64,000 nt of DNA from CAYFUT01 sp964346395 (lineage in GTDB: Bacteria > Bacillota > Halanaerobiia > Halobacteroidales > Halobacteroidaceae), in the NCBI GenBank assembly GCA_964346395.1, contig CAYFUT010000006.1, positions 1 through 64,000 of the forward strand, written 5' to 3'. Positions 63,273 to 64,000 of this stretch are shown one piece after another. A program made the translations under genes and the position numbers. The notes under the pieces were generated by a model that saw only the letters and a list, made by a program, of their open reading frames with translations, was not told the DNA's origin and ran no database searches. Numbering within the stretch: position 1 is the stretch's first letter; the number at the start of each line of letters is the position of its first letter.

Positions 63273-63340
63273 AATTAGGATTATCCGAGTGTAAAATCAC
63301 TGTAAGTTGGATATAATTAATTATTGAGGAGGTTGAGACT

Positions 63341-63943
63341 ATGAATTTAATTCCACGGGTAGTTGAACAAACAGATCGAGGTGAGCGAGCTTACGATATT
63401 TATTCTCGCTTATTAGAAGATAGAATTGTTTTCTTGGGTAGTCAAATTAATGATGAAGTAGCGAATACGATAATTGCCCAGCTGTTATTTCTAGAGGCAG
63501 AGGATCCCGATAAAGATATTTACATATATATTAATAGTCCCGGTGGTTCGGTAACTGCAGCACTGGCAATTTATGATACGATGCAGTATATCAAACCGGA
63601 TGTATCTACTATTTGTATGGGACTAGGTGCCAGTGCTGGTGCTTTACTGCTGGCTGGTGGTGCAGATGACAAGCGGCATGCTCTGCCGTACTCGCGAATT
63701 ATGATCCATCAGCCGATGGGTGGAGCTGAAGGTCGGGCTTCTGATATTGAAATTCAGGCTAATGAAATTATGGAACTTAAGACCATAATTAAGGAAATTT
63801 TAGCCGACCATACTGGACAGCCTATGGATAGAATTTCAGATGATATAGATCGAGATTATTTTATGTCAGCTGAAGAAGCTAAAGAATATGGTATTATTGA
63901 TGAGGTTATTACTCGGGAAGAAGAGGTAAATGATGGGGAGTAG
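63341..63943 (+). CDS. clpP: ATP-dependent Clp protease proteolytic subunit
   Basis: A 200-aa serine protease. Start [33 protein letters not shown], catalytic Ser in [14 protein letters not shown] (the region usually reads GQAASMGAFLL), His in [21 protein letters not shown], Asp in [21 protein letters not shown] 63341 follows GAGGAGG. Confidence 0.97.
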   Translation: MNLIPRVVEQTDRGERAYDIYSRLLEDRIVFLGSQINDEVANTIIAQLLFLEAEDPDKDIYIYINSPGGSVTAALAIYDTMQYIKPDVSTICMGLGASAGALLLAGGADDKRHALPYSRIMIHQPMGGAEGRASDIEIQANEIMELKTIIKEILADHTGQPMDRISDDIDRDYFMSAEEAKEYGIIDEVITREEEVNDGE

Positions 63944-63966
63944 TACTTCTAAAGAGGTGATAATTC

Positions 63967-64000
63967 ATGTTTAAATTTGGAGAAGAACAGGGCCAGTTGA
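63967..64000 (+). CDS. clpX: ClpX ATPase, only the first codons in the window
   Basis: ATG 63967 after AAAGAGGTGATAATTC begins MFKFGEEQGQL, the usual ClpX start before its zinc-binding domain. The gene runs past the window end. Order tig-clpP-clpX supports the call. Confidence 0.85.
   Translation, partial: MFKFGEEQGQL

Overview
The window reads as a chromosomal segment of a low-GC, strictly anaerobic, halophilic bacterium. The best fit is the Halanaerobiales (Halobacteroidaceae-like), and that is an inference. Three things support it. The proteins are very rich in Asp and Glu. The metabolism is Stickland-type betaine reduction, [FeFe] hydrogenase and glycerol fermentation. The gene style is Firmicutes, with strong GGAGG ribosome sites and sigma-A promoters, yet there is a signal-peptide protein that looks like an outer-membrane beta-barrel (59263-60588), as expected for a diderm Firmicute.

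Bases 1-18446 hold the 3' part of an [FeFe] hydrogenase and then a betaine reductase locus. It contains selD, a DUF3343 gene, grdA, grdI, grdH, a BCCT betaine transporter, trxB, trxA, grdC, grdD and ackA, followed by a chemoreceptor, a lone PTS IIC protein and a LysR regulator. selD, grdA and grdH each contain an in-frame UGA read as selenocysteine. A 100-N scaffold gap at 1735-1834 looks artefactual, because the 55 bases on either side are identical.

Bases 18453-38227 are a selenium supply region. It holds a cysteine desulfurase-like gene, yedE, a tusA-like gene, DUF3343, a PHP phosphoesterase, an iron/anion-type ABC importer, a double-cubane-cluster reductase with its activator, an ECF S component, a TudS-like desulfidase, a second selenoprotein-type selD, a HAD protein and two CGGC proteins. 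These are followed by yedF, a second desulfurase-like gene, a TetR regulator, selA, selB and tRNA-Sec(UCA). Several functions occur twice: selD, desulfurase, DUF3343 and the TusA domain.

Bases 38432-53885 carry a lipoprotein and then a glycerol/dihydroxyacetone locus: glpP, two dhaKL pairs, dhaM, two small membrane proteins, glpK, a glpA-type dehydrogenase with two partner genes, a chemoreceptor fused to a binding protein, and a second dhaM-like gene. Three leaders here show the same mutually exclusive antiterminator/terminator arrangement, next to glpP.

Bases 54118-64000 are mostly housekeeping genes: an atypical thioredoxin reductase-like protein, a hydrogenase-protease-like protein, fur, a CCA/poly(A) polymerase-family gene, an MBL hydrolase, rdgB, the putative beta-barrel protein, a PAP2 phosphatase, a YfcE-like phosphodiesterase, tig, clpP and the first codons of clpX.

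The most interesting unnamed signal is a paired palindromic operator (AATCATGATT-like, centres 17-18 bp apart). It overlaps the promoters of grdA, trxB and the PHP gene, and one copy lies on the start codon of the local TetR gene. This suggests one regulon tying betaine reduction to selenium supply.
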